Source: JAKFEE01 sp036675815 (GTDB taxonomy: Bacteria > Pseudomonadota > Alphaproteobacteria > Rhodospirillales > Magnetospirillaceae). From it: a stretch of 64,000 nucleotides of DNA. Position 1 is the first letter of the stretch. The number at the start of each line of letters is the position of its first letter. The translations under genes were made by a program, and so were the position numbers. Below the pieces are notes generated by a model. That model searched no databases. It was given only the letters and a program-made list of their open reading frames with translations, and was not told the DNA's origin. Where the stretch lies: assembly GCA_036675815.1 (NCBI GenBank), contig JAKFEE010000040.1, positions 5,620 through 69,619 on the forward strand. Reading direction: 5' to 3'. Shown in pieces: positions 24,361 through 35,171 of this stretch.

Positions 24361-26050
24361 GGTGACAGGCGGCGCCATTGGTGCCACCGTCGCAGTCCTC
24401 GCCTGTGCCGCCTTCGCGCAATCCACGCCGCCGATCCCGCTCCGGCCGTCGCCGGACGGTGTTCGCTCCGCCGTGGGCGTCCAGGTCGAGTCCCTGGCGG
24501 CGCCGGATCCCAATTCCGTCGGCATTCTCGATGAGCGCCACGGCGGATTCGGCGTCGACATGTGGAGCGGCAGCTCACGCGCCCTGATTCAAAGCCTGCT
24601 GCCGGCGCTGCCCGCGGCCACGCCCTCGCGCACCATGCGCGCCATGATGCGGCGGTTGCTGCTGTCGGCGGCGGCGGTACCCGAAGGACCCAGCCCTGCC
24701 GGAGATAGCCTACTCACCCAGCGGGTTGATCGGCTGTGGGCCATGGGCGAAGTCGACGCGATGCTGGCACTCATCGACGCGGCGCCGCGCGGCGCCGAGA
24801 CCAGCACATTGTTGCGCTATCGTGTTGACGGTCTGCTGCTCAAGGGTGACGTCCAGGGTGCCTGCCGCGACGTCGATGCCGCCCAAGCCGCCGGCGATAC
24901 CGATGGCTACCTGTCCAAGGTGGAGTCGTTCTGTCACGCGGTCGGCGGCCGCACCGCCGATGCACAACTGACGATCGATTGGCTGCATGATCGTGGTGTT
25001 GTCGACCCTGTCTTCTTCGATGGGATTGACGTGCTGCTGGGGCGGCACGTGCCCGACGCCCATCATCTGCCGCAGCCGCGACCGCTGCATCTGGCGGTGC
25101 TGAGGGCGGCCAAGCGCCCCCTGCCCTCCGACGCCGCGGACGGCAGCGAGCCGGCAGTGCTGCGCGCCATTGCCCTGTCGGACAATGCCCCGACCGAAGT
25201 GCGCCTGGTCGCGGCAGAAAAGGCGGAACACCTGGGGGTGCTTGATAGCGGCCATGTGCGCGCCCTTTACGCGGCCACCACCTTCACCGATACCGAGGCT
25301 GAAATCCCCTTGTCGGATGCAGCCCAGGATTGGGGCGCGCGCAGCCGCGCCCTGCTGTTCCGGGCGGCGCAACTGCAGAAATCAGCGAAAGCGCGCGCCG
25401 AGGTCATCAATCGCGCCTTCGCCCTGGCGCGACAGCATGGCCATTTCGACGCGGCCGCCCGACTGTATGCACCTCTGATCCTGTCGATCAAACCCAGTGC
25501 CGATCTCGGGCATTTTGCCGGCCACGCGGTACGGGCACTGCTGGCGGCGGGCGCCAAGGATGCCGTGGGACCCTGGTTGAAGCTGGCGCAAAAGGCCGGG
25601 GAGGACTCCGGCCCCGTCTGGCCGTTGCTGCGTCTGGTGCAGGCCGACGAGGATCGGCCTATCCGCGCCGGCCTGTTGAGGAAGTGGCTGGCGCAACGCG
25701 CACCCCTGCCGCCGGAGCGGGCCAGCCGGCAGGCCGCCGTGCTGTTTGGCATGCTCGATGCCCTGGGCGACAAGGTCGCGACCGAAGATTGGCTGCCCTT
25801 GATGGGCGGCCCGGTGAGCCAAACGGTAACCATGCCCCAACCGGCGCTGTGGCATGCCCAGCGCATCGCGGCCGAGGACCTGCGGCTGGGCGAAACGGTT
25901 CTGCTATCGTTGGTCTCGCTGGGGGTCGCCGGCCCGGGCGCGGCCGAGCCGACCAACCTCTATCGTATCGTCGCCAGCCTGCGCTTGGTCGGCCTGGACG
26001 ACGAAGCGCGTGCCCTGGCGTTGGAGGCGGCGCTGGCCAATGGCATCTGA
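24341..26050 (+). CDS. Secreted/periplasmic protein of unknown function
   Basis: 569 residues. The N-terminus has a signal peptide (MIGLRAKVTGGAIGATVAV…FAQS) with a likely cut after AFA. The rest is largely helical, Ala/Leu-rich and shows repeated helix pairs of the tetratricopeptide/Sel1 kind, without clear consensus repeats. The ATG at 24341 has GGAAAGG about ten bases upstream; an earlier start at 24320 is less likely. It overlaps the small membrane gene before it and xerD after it by 11 bases, so the three form one transcription unit. I do not recognise a characterised family. Confidence 0.8.
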   Translation: MIGLRAKVTGGAIGATVAVLACAAFAQSTPPIPLRPSPDGVRSAVGVQVESLAAPDPNSVGILDERHGGFGVDMWSGSSRALIQSLLPALPAATPSRTMRAMMRRLLLSAAAVPEGPSPAGDSLLTQRVDRLWAMGEVDAMLALIDAAPRGAETSTLLRYRVDGLLLKGDVQGACRDVDAAQAAGDTDGYLSKVESFCHAVGGRTADAQLTIDWLHDRGVVDPVFFDGIDVLLGRHVPDAHHLPQPRPLHLAVLRAAKRPLPSDAADGSEPAVLRAIALSDNAPTEVRLVAAEKAEHLGVLDSGHVRALYAATTFTDTEAEIPLSDAAQDWGARSRALLFRAAQLQKSAKARAEVINRAFALARQHGHFDAAARLYAPLILSIKPSADLGHFAGHAVRALLAAGAKDAVGPWLKLAQKAGEDSGPVWPLLRLVQADEDRPIRAGLLRKWLAQRAPLPPERASRQAAVLFGMLDALGDKVATEDWLPLMGGPVSQTVTMPQPALWHAQRIAAEDLRLGETVLLSLVSLGVAGPGAAEPTNLYRIVASLRLVGLDDEARALALEAALANGI

Positions 26051-26969
26051 CGGTGCCCGTCACCTAGAAGCGTTCCTGGAGATGATGGCGGCGGAGCGCG
26101 GCGCCGCCATCAACACGTTGCTCGCCTATCGCCGCGACCTGGAAGACTTTGCCGAATTCCTGGGGGGCGAGGTGCACCAGGCCGACGCCCAGTCATTGCG
26201 CGATTATCTCGGGGATCTGAAGCGACGCGGCATGGCGCCGCGAACCGCCGCGCGGCGGTTGGCGGCCTTGCGGCAATTCCATCAGTTCCTGCTGGCCGAG
26301 GGAATCCGTGCCGACGATCCGTCATTCGTCATCGACAATCCGCGACTGGGCCGCCCCCTGCCCAAGTACTTGTCGCAGGCCGAAATACAGCGCCTGTTCG
26401 ATGCGGCATATGCTGGCCAGGGTGTCGGCGGGACCCGCACGCGTGCGCTGCTCGAGCTGGCCTATGCGGCGGGCCTGCGGGTCTCGGAGCTGGTGGCCCT
26501 GCCGCTGTCGGCGGTGGCGCGCGACCCGGCGCTGCTGGTGGTGCGCGGCAAAGGCGGCAAGGAGCGCATGGTGCCCATCGGCGAGCCGGCCCGCCGCGCC
26601 GTGGCGGCGTGGTTGCCGGTGCGTACGGCGATGGTGGTAGCAGGCGCTTCGTCGAAATGGCTGTTTCCCTCGGGAAGCGCCGCCGGGCACCTCACCCGTG
26701 ACGGCTTCGCCAAGATCCTTGCCGACTTGGCGATCGCCGCGGGGCTGTCGCCATCGCGCGTGTCGCCGCACGTCTTACGCCACTCGTTTGCCACCCACCT
26801 CCTGGCCAATGGTGCCGACCTGCGCGTCATCCAGCAGATGCTGGGCCATGCCGAGATCACGACGACCGAAGTGTACACGCACGTCCTAGACGACAAGCTG
26901 CGGCATCTGGTGCAGCGGCATCATCCCTTGGCAGGCGGGTTGCCCGGGCGGCGGCCGAGCAAGTCCTGA
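26040..26969 (+). CDS. xerD: Site-specific tyrosine recombinase XerD
   Basis: 309-residue recombinase that, with XerC, resolves chromosome dimers at dif. The N-terminal SAM-like domain has the pattern AFLEMMAAERGAAINTLLAYRRDL. The catalytic set is complete: Arg147, a Lys in GKGGKER (171/174), His244, Arg247, His270 and Tyr279. It is read as XerD from its position next to the conserved neighbours and from the presence of a second recombinase, XerC-like, at 38.3 kb after DUF484. The start overlaps the preceding gene. Confidence 0.92.
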   Translation: MASDGARHLEAFLEMMAAERGAAINTLLAYRRDLEDFAEFLGGEVHQADAQSLRDYLGDLKRRGMAPRTAARRLAALRQFHQFLLAEGIRADDPSFVIDNPRLGRPLPKYLSQAEIQRLFDAAYAGQGVGGTRTRALLELAYAAGLRVSELVALPLSAVARDPALLVVRGKGGKERMVPIGEPARRAVAAWLPVRTAMVVAGASSKWLFPSGSAAGHLTRDGFAKILADLAIAAGLSPSRVSPHVLRHSFATHLLANGADLRVIQQMLGHAEITTTEVYTHVLDDKLRHLVQRHHPLAGGLPGRRPSKS

Positions 26970-27024
26970 TGGGGAGTTGCCAAGACGACGGTCTCGGCCG
27001 ACATGTGTCGCGACGGGGCAGGCA

Positions 27025-27831
27025 ATGGCGCGCTGGACACTCGACGACATTCCCTGGTGGAGTTTCGACCGCGACGCGGTCGACGACCCCATGGTTCGAC
27101 TGGCCAAGGCGGCGGCCTTGGTGGAGCATAATGGTGCCGATTACGCCCGGTATTTATGCAATGTGTTTGCCGACGACCCGCTGATGTGCGAGTCGGTGAA
27201 AGCCTGGGGCGACGAGGAGATCCGGCATGGCGAGGCACTCGGCCGCTGGGCCGCCATCGCGGATTCGACCTTTGATTTCCAGGCGGCGTGCCGCCGTTTC
27301 GCCGATGGCTATCGGATCCCTATCAACGCACGCCGATCGGTACGCGGCTCGCAAAGCGCCGAGCTGGTCGCCCGCTGTGTCGTCGAGGTAGGGACCAGCG
27401 CCTATTACACGGCGCTCGGCCGGCGTTGCCGCGAGCCGGCACTGGCCGCCATTTGTACCCGTATAGCCGCGGACGAGTTTCGCCATTACAAGATGTTTTA
27501 CGCGCACCTGAGTCGCTATAAAGGCACCGACAAGGCGAGCCGCTGGCATCACTTGTTCGTAGCCCTGGGCCGAGTGTTCGAGGTGGGCGACGACGAGCTG
27601 TCCTTCGCCTGGCATTGTGCCAACGAACCGGAAGTCGCCTACGACCGTCGCCGCTGCCATCGCAGCTATGCCCATCATGCCTCGGCCTACTATGATGCGG
27701 ACGTGATCGCGCGCGGCACGGCGATGATTCTCAAGGCGACGGGATTCAGCCCAGGAGCCAAAGGGGTGCATCTCGCCGCCTGGTTTGCCCAGCGGCTGGT
27801 CCGCATGCGCTGCGATGTCCGGCGCGGCTAG
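27025..27831 (+). CDS. Ferritin-like diiron protein of unknown function
   Basis: 268 residues with the full ligand set of a four-helix diiron site: Glu34, Glu65-X-X-His68, Glu121 and Glu151-X-X-His154. This is the E, EXXH, E, EXXH pattern of rubrerythrin/ferritin, acyl-ACP desaturase and ribonucleotide reductase R2 relatives. There is no rubredoxin-type Cys4 site, so it is not a classical rubrerythrin. The C-terminal third (from about residue 175) has no motif I know. It follows xerD by 55 bases and precedes yciB. It could be an oxygenase or a peroxide-handling protein; neither is shown. Confidence 0.72.
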   Translation: MARWTLDDIPWWSFDRDAVDDPMVRLAKAAALVEHNGADYARYLCNVFADDPLMCESVKAWGDEEIRHGEALGRWAAIADSTFDFQAACRRFADGYRIPINARRSVRGSQSAELVARCVVEVGTSAYYTALGRRCREPALAAICTRIAADEFRHYKMFYAHLSRYKGTDKASRWHHLFVALGRVFEVGDDELSFAWHCANEPEVAYDRRRCHRSYAHHASAYYDADVIARGTAMILKATGFSPGAKGVHLAAWFAQRLVRMRCDVRRG

Positions 27832-27894
27832 ATTGGTGGCGGCGGCGCGTTTATGATTACCACCAACAGCGACGAGACGATGGGGAGCGCAAGG

Positions 27895-28458
27895 ATGCAG
27901 CATAAGGCGCCGAGTTGGGTGCGGCCGGTCGTTGACTATGGTCCCCTGGTCGCCTTTGTCGTCGCCTATTGGCGCTTCGACCTGTTCGTAGCCACCGCGA
28001 CGCTCATGGCGGCGACGGCCGGCGCCTTGGGGCTGTCCTTGATCGTGGCGCGACGGGTGCCCGTCATGCCGTTGGTGACGGCGGCCGTGGTCGGCGTGTT
28101 TGGTGGCCTTACGCTGTGGCTGAACGACGAGACCTTCATCAAGATGAAGCCGACCATCATTCAGGCCCTGTTCGCGGCATCGCTGCTTGGCGGCCTATTG
28201 TTCGGCCGATGCCTGCTCAAGCCGCTGCTGGGCGCATCGTGGCCGATGGATGAAACCGGCTGGCGACGCCTGACCTTTCGTTTCGGTCTATTCTTTGCCG
28301 GCATGGCGGTGCTCAACGAGGTCGTCTGGCGCACGCAGACCACCGACGTATGGGTGGCGTTCAAGGTGTTTGGCATCATGGCGCTCACCTTCGTCTTCAT
28401 GCTGACCCAGCTGCCGTTGATGCAGCGCCATCATCAAACCGAGCCGCAGAGCGACTAG
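27895..28458 (+). CDS. yciB: YciB/IspZ-family inner-membrane protein
   Basis: 187-residue inner-membrane protein with five or six predicted membrane segments and the family motif DYGPLVAFVVAYWR at the start, then TLWLNDETFIKMKPTII and NEVVWRTQTTDVWVAFKVFG. The family (YciB, intracellular septation protein A) supports envelope integrity and division. I chose the ATG at 27895 because GGGGAG lies seven bases before it; 27880 and 27853 are in-frame alternatives. Its stop is one base from the convergent msrB stop. Confidence 0.92.
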   Translation: MQHKAPSWVRPVVDYGPLVAFVVAYWRFDLFVATATLMAATAGALGLSLIVARRVPVMPLVTAAVVGVFGGLTLWLNDETFIKMKPTIIQALFAASLLGGLLFGRCLLKPLLGASWPMDETGWRRLTFRFGLFFAGMAVLNEVVWRTQTTDVWVAFKVFGIMALTFVFMLTQLPLMQRHHQTEPQSD

Positions 28459-28459
28459 T

Positions 28460-28852
28460 CTAATCCTCCGGCACGAGGACCAGCGCGGCCGAGTTGATGC
28501 AATAGCGGAGGCCGGTCGGCGGCGGCCCGTCGGGAAACACATGGCCAAGATGGGCGCCACAGCCCGCGCACAGGGTCTCGGTGCGGGTCATGCCGTGGCT
28601 GACGTCGGTACGCTCGCTCACCGCGTCATTGCCGATCGGCTGCCAGAAACTCGGCCAGCCGCTGCCCGAGTCGTACTTGTTTCGCGCATGAAACAACGGC
28701 TGCCCGCAGCAGGCGCACAGATAGGCGCCGTTGCTCTTGGTGTTCCAGTAGCGCCCGGTGAATGGCGGTTCCGTGGCGCCGCAGCGGCACACCGCATACT
28801 GCTCCGGCGTCAGCTTCCGCCGCCATTCCTCGTCCGATTTGTCCACGGTCAT
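28460..28852 (-). CDS. msrB: Peptide-methionine (R)-S-oxide reductase
   Basis: Repairs methionine-R-sulfoxide in proteins. 130 residues. The catalytic Cys118 lies in RYCINS; the zinc pairs are Cys46/Cys49 and Cys95/Cys98; GWPSFW is present. There is no MsrA fusion. The ATG at 28852 has GGAGG five bases upstream, which decides it over a GTG at 28864. Confidence 0.96.
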   Translation of the reverse strand: MTVDKSDEEWRRKLTPEQYAVCRCGATEPPFTGRYWNTKSNGAYLCACCGQPLFHARNKYDSGSGWPSFWQPIGNDAVSERTDVSHGMTRTETLCAGCGAHLGHVFPDGPPPTGLRYCINSAALVLVPED

Positions 28853-28917
28853 CGTCACCTCCACCGGCCAGGATACCGGATAGATCGTGACGATAGCCGG
28901 TCCATGCCAGCCGTCGC

Positions 28918-29334
28918 TCAGTCGAGCGGTGACCCGCGCAGGCGTTTGAGGGCCGAATGCTTTGCCTTGGTGTCGAGGCGGCGGCGCCGGGCGCCCAGAG
29001 TGGGCTTGGTCGGCCGCCGCGGCTTCTCCCGCTCGGCCGCGGTGCGGATCAACGCCACGAGGCGCTCGATGGCGTCGGCGCGGTTGCGTTCCTGCGTGCG
29101 GAAGCGCTGGGCGATGATGACGATCACGCCGTCGCCGGTCAGGCGCCGGCCAGCCAGCCGCATCAGGCGATGGCGCGTCTCATCATCGAGAGCGGGAGAA
29201 TTCTTGGCATCGAAGCGCAGCTGAGCCGCGGTAGCCACCTTGTTGACGTTCTGGCCGCCCGGCCCCGATGCGCGAACGAAGTCGCAGACGAGCTCACGCT
29301 CGTCAAGTGCGATGCGCGGGGTGACCTGGATCAT
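28918..29334 (-). CDS. arfB: Alternative ribosome-rescue factor ArfB (YaeJ-type)
   Basis: 138-residue peptidyl-tRNA hydrolase that releases stalled ribosomes without a stop codon. The GGQ loop is at residues 26-28 in RASGPGGQNVNKV. The C-terminal tail is strongly basic (RRPTKPTLGARRRRL), as needed to sit in the empty mRNA tunnel. The codon-recognition domain of RF1/RF2 is missing, as expected. The ATG at 29334 gives MIQVTPRIALDE, the family start. Confidence 0.94.
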   Translation of the reverse strand: MIQVTPRIALDERELVCDFVRASGPGGQNVNKVATAAQLRFDAKNSPALDDETRHRLMRLAGRRLTGDGVIVIIAQRFRTQERNRADAIERLVALIRTAAEREKPRRPTKPTLGARRRRLDTKAKHSALKRLRGSPLD

Positions 29335-29352
29335 CAACGGCTCCAATGAAAT

Positions 29353-29380
29353 GGGCGGCGCCTCATGCGAAGCGCCGCCC
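29353..29380 (-). terminator. Terminator-like hairpin after the atp operon
   Basis: Perfect 9-bp stem GGGCGGCGC (29353-29361) / GCGCCGCCC (29372-29380) with a 10-base loop, 28 bases past the atpC stop. Read leftward the sequence after it is ATTTCATT, a weak U-tract. Confidence 0.65.
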
Positions 29381-29407
29381 ACGAACACACGTCAGGTGAT
29401 TGCCACG

Positions 29408-29830
29408 CTAATGCGCCTTGCGGGCGGCCCCGGCTAGGGCCGCGCACATCGCCTCGGCCACCGCCAGCTGCCGCTGCGCCACATTGCGGGCGTGCTCGGT
29501 GGTGGCCTCCTCGACGGCCTCTCGGGCGGCCTTGGTGCGTTGCTCGACGGCGTCGCGGTCCAGCTGATCGACCGGCACCGCCTCTTCGGCCAGCACGGTG
29601 CAACGCTCCTCATTGACCTCGGCGAAGCCGCCGGCGACGAAGATGCGGTTGGTGACGCGGCCATCGGTGTAGACGTCGATGACGCCCGGCCGGATGGTCG
29701 AGATCATCGGTGCATGCCGCGGCAGCGCGCCGAAATCGCCTTCCGCCCCGGGCACGATGACCATGTCGACCGCCTCGGAAATCAGCAGGCGCTCCGGCGA
29801 GACCAGCTCGAATTCGACCTTTTCGGCCAT
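29408..29830 (-). CDS. atpC: F1 ATP synthase epsilon subunit
   Basis: 140-residue epsilon subunit, part of the central stalk. The N-terminal beta-sandwich begins EFELVSPERLLISEAVDMV and includes GDFGALPRHAPM; the C-terminal helical hairpin follows from about residue 90. Last gene of atpHAGDC. It is separated from atpD by 75 bases that contain a perfect A-type hairpin, unlike the tighter spacing of the rest of the operon. Confidence 0.96.
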   Translation of the reverse strand: MAEKVEFELVSPERLLISEAVDMVIVPGAEGDFGALPRHAPMISTIRPGVIDVYTDGRVTNRIFVAGGFAEVNEERCTVLAEEAVPVDQLDRDAVEQRTKAAREAVEEATTEHARNVAQRQLAVAEAMCAALAGAARKAH

Positions 29831-29860
29831 TGTGTGAACCCTCTCTAATCTCTTCCAGGG

Positions 29861-29890
29861 CCGTCATTCCCGCGAAAGCGGGCATGACGG
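29861..29890. repeat. A-type hairpin (A2) between atpD and atpC
   Basis: Single 30-base near-perfect palindrome, CCGTCAT at 29861-29867 and ATGACGG at the end, around CCCGC-GAAA-GCGGG. It is one half of the double element seen at 14031 and 38219. In the mRNA it would form a very stable GNRA-like tetraloop hairpin between the beta and epsilon genes. Confidence 0.85.
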
Positions 29891-29905
29891 CCTGTACGCC
29901 CCAGC

Positions 29906-31330
<1,425 letters not shown>

Positions 31331-31350
31331 CCGAGTGCTCCTAAGTCCCT

Positions 31351-32238
31351 TTACAGCGCTTCGGCGCCGGAGATGATTTCGATGAGTTCCTTGGTGATCT
31401 GCGCCTGACGGGTGCGGTTGTAGCGCAGCGTCAGACGATTGATCATATCGCCCGCGTTACGGGTGGCGTTGTCCATGGCGTTCATGCGCGCCCCCTGCTC
31501 GGAGGCGAAGCTCTCCAGCAGCGCACGGAACATCTGGATGGCCAGGTTGCGCGGCACGAGATCCTCGAGGATCTCCTCTTCCGAGGGCTCGAACTCGTAC
31601 AGGGCGCGGGCGCCGGCGGCCGCCTCCTCGGCCTTCGCCTCTGGCACGGCGAAGGGAATGAGCTGCTGGCGGGTCGGCACCTGGCTGATCGCCGACTTGA
31701 ACTTGTTGTAGACGACCGTGCAAACGTCGAACTCACCGGCCTGGAACATGGCGGTGACGCGATCGGCGACCTGGTCGGCCTCGACGAAGGTGATGCCCTT
31801 GCGGCCCAGGCCCTCGAAGGTGTCGACGATCAGCTTGGCGAAGTCGCGCTTGAGCTGGTCGCGGCCCTTGCGGCCGACACACAGCAGCTTGACCGCCTTG
31901 CCTTCGCGCAGCAGGTCGTTGACCAAGCCGCGGGCATTGCGGACGATCTGCCCATTGAAACCGCCGCACAGGCCGCGGTCCGAGGTGACGACGACGACCA
32001 GATGCACGTCGTCCCGGCCGGTACCGGCAAGAAGGGCGGGAGCGCCCGTCTGCCCGGCAAGGCTGCTGGCCAGGGCGCCCAGCATCCTCTCCATGCGCTC
32101 GGCGAAGGGGCGCGCCTGCTCCGCCGCCGTCTGGGCACGGCGGAGCTTGGAGGCGGCCACCATCTTCATGGCCGAGGTGATCTTGCGCGTCGATTTGACG
32201 CTGTTGATCCTGACCCGTAGGTCCTTAAGGCTGGGCAT
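31351..32238 (-). CDS. atpG: F1 ATP synthase gamma subunit
   Basis: 295-residue rotor shaft. The N-terminal helix is MPSLKDLRVRINSVKSTRKI, and the C-terminal helix contains the conserved MDNATRNAGDMINRLTLRYN pattern. SDRGLCGGFN lies in the Rossmann-like middle. It lies 24 bases after atpA. Confidence 0.98.
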   Translation of the reverse strand: MPSLKDLRVRINSVKSTRKITSAMKMVAASKLRRAQTAAEQARPFAERMERMLGALASSLAGQTGAPALLAGTGRDDVHLVVVVTSDRGLCGGFNGQIVRNARGLVNDLLREGKAVKLLCVGRKGRDQLKRDFAKLIVDTFEGLGRKGITFVEADQVADRVTAMFQAGEFDVCTVVYNKFKSAISQVPTRQQLIPFAVPEAKAEEAAAGARALYEFEPSEEEILEDLVPRNLAIQMFRALLESFASEQGARMNAMDNATRNAGDMINRLTLRYNRTRQAQITKELIEIISGAEAL

Positions 32239-32262
32239 CGCGACGCTTCCCGGCTGGAGTCC

Positions 32263-33791
<1,529 letters not shown>

Positions 33792-33792
<1 letters not shown>

Positions 33793-34346
33793 TACCCGAC
33801 CCCTTTCATAGCGAGCTGGAGATGCTGCAGCTTGGTGCGCAGCGAGTTGTCGATCATGCGCGAGCCGACCTTGACGACCAGCCCGCCGAGCAGCGACGGA
33901 TCAAGCTTGACGTCGATGGCGACATTGCCGCCCACCGCCGTCTTCAGCGTGTCGTTGAGGGCCGCCAGCTGCTTGTCGGTCAGCGGTGCGGCGGCGAACA
34001 CCTGCGCCGTCACCTCGCCGCGCTTGGCGGCCAGGCGCGCCAGATAGGCATTGCAGATGCCCCACAGCGAAAACAGCCGGCGGTTCTGCGCCAGCACGCC
34101 GAGGAAGCGGCGCGTGATGTCGGCAAAGCCGGCCTTGTCGGCCAACGCCACCATGGCGCGCGTCTGCTCGGCCCGGCCGATGACGGGCGAACGCAGCAGG
34201 CGCACCAGATCGTCGCTGGCGGCAGCCATGTTGCGGAGGGCCTTCAGATCGGCGGCAACCTGATCGAGGGCGTTCTGCTGCTCGGCCAACTCGAACAGAG
34301 CGGCGGCGTAACGGTCGGCGATGGCGCCAGTGGTCTCGGATGACAC
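33792..34346 (-). CDS. atpH: F1 ATP synthase delta subunit
   Basis: 184-residue delta subunit that ties F1 to the peripheral stalk. First gene of atpHAGDC; the F0 genes (atpB, E, F) are elsewhere, as usual in alphaproteobacteria. I chose the GTG at 34346 because the protein then begins with the family pattern IADRYAAALFELAEQ after a short lead, and AAGGA lies upstream. A longer frame to 34427 would run through the inverted repeat of the promoter region. Confidence 0.94.
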
Positions 34347-34385
34347 GCGGGACGGTCCTTGATCTATCCGAAGATGATTTAACGC

Positions 34386-34409
34386 TTGAAAAAGCTTGAG
34401 ATTTTTCAA
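34386..34409. promoter_or_regulatory. Inverted repeat upstream of the atp operon
   Basis: Perfect 8-bp arms TTGAAAAA (34386-34393) and TTTTTCAA (34402-34409) with 8 bases between, 40 bases before the atpH start. It is AT-rich in a GC-rich setting. It may be an operator, part of the promoter, or a leader hairpin; the sequence does not decide. Confidence 0.4.
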
Positions 34410-34428
34410 TGCTTTCTTGGCGCGCACA

Positions 34429-34519
34429 GCCCCCTGCCGTGCGGCGACCGGTTAACTATCACAGACGGGGGGAGCTTGCAAGCTGGCTGGCCGGCTTTTT
34501 TTGCGCTGCGGCAGGGGGC
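34429..34519 (+). ncRNA. Possible structured RNA with an intrinsic terminator, upstream of atpH
   Basis: Perfect 11-bp arms GCCCCCTGCCG (34429-34439) and CGGCAGGGGGC (34509-34519) enclose a 12-bp palindrome AGCTTGCAAGCT and a plus-strand hairpin (34481-34496) followed by seven T. Both flanking genes are on the minus strand, so this terminator-like signal ends no known gene. A short plus-strand RNA starting near 34410 is one reading; a large cruciform repeat linked to the neighbouring transposase is another. Confidence 0.3.
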
Positions 34520-34521
34520 GC

Positions 34522-34552
34522 GTGGTCCAGAGGACCACGGGTCTTCAGACCC
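34522..34552. repeat. REP-like double hairpin at the 3' end of the transposase gene
   Basis: GTGGTCC-AGA-GGACCAC (34522-34538) is followed directly by GGGTCT-TC-AGACCC (34539-34552). The second shares the ten-base core GTCTTCAGAC, inverted, with the hairpin at 35118-35135. The transposase stop codon (34545-34547) lies in this hairpin. Confidence 0.7.
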
Positions 34553-35105
34553 GCATCGCGGCGCTGGAATATGGCCAGTCCTGCCGCCTTGGGACCAAAC
34601 CCGCCGTCACCGGATTTTCCTCGATGTAACGAACCGCCGCCGCCAAATGCGCATCGCCCCTGATTCGGCGGTCGAAATAGTCGGGTTGCCACAGGCCGCC
34701 GCTGCGGCCGAGCACCCTGTTGATCCGTGCCGCGCTGAACGCCTTCCAGCTCTTGACAAGGCACCCTAGGGGCCAGCCCGGCACCATCTCGACCAGGGCA
34801 TGAATGTGGTTAGGCATGATCACCCAGGCCAACAAATGATAACGATCGCCGTCGAAGTGATGCAGCGCCGTCTCGACGACCCGGGCGGCGTCTTCTTCGC
34901 TCAGCAGGCAGGCGCCGTGGCATCGATCAAGTTCCGCCGCAGTCCAGTGCCGCAGTTTGGCCGAATCATCCTTCGACTGCTCGATAAGCATATCGACGAC
35001 ATGCCGCGGCAGGCTGTCGGCAAGCCGAAACGTCACCGCCTGGACGGTCCCGGCGGCGTCGAAGTGGGGAAGATAACCCCGCGAATACCAGCCTTTCTGT
35101 TCCAT
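34545..35105 (-). CDS. REP-associated tyrosine transposase (Y1/HUH family, RAYT)
   Basis: 186-residue Y1 transposase of the IS200/IS605-related RAYT group, which is thought to move or maintain REP palindromes. The metal-binding HUH motif is His100-Ile-His102 in MPNHIHALVEM. The nucleophile is most likely Tyr160 in AAVRYIEENPVTAGLV. The REP-contacting region includes GGLWQPDYFDR. Hairpins with a GTCTGAAGAC core lie at both ends, as expected of a RAYT locus. The frame is intact. It sits between priA and the atp promoter region. Confidence 0.9.
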   Translation of the reverse strand: MEQKGWYSRGYLPHFDAAGTVQAVTFRLADSLPRHVVDMLIEQSKDDSAKLRHWTAAELDRCHGACLLSEEDAARVVETALHHFDGDRYHLLAWVIMPNHIHALVEMVPGWPLGCLVKSWKAFSAARINRVLGRSGGLWQPDYFDRRIRGDAHLAAAVRYIEENPVTAGLVPRRQDWPYSSAAMRV

Positions 35106-35117
35106 CCCGCCGAGGTT

Positions 35118-35135
35118 GCGCGTCTGAAGACGCGC
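35118..35135. repeat. REP-like hairpin upstream of the transposase gene
   Basis: GCGCGTCT-GA-AGACGCGC, an 8-bp perfect stem. Its GTCTGAAGAC core is the reverse complement of the core at 34541-34550. It is followed at 35136-35165 by GGTCC and a CCCGTCTCCAGACCCG stretch that looks like a decayed second copy. Confidence 0.7.
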
Positions 35136-35171
35136 GGTCCATTGCCCGTCTCCAGACCCGCAGCGGGCTCG

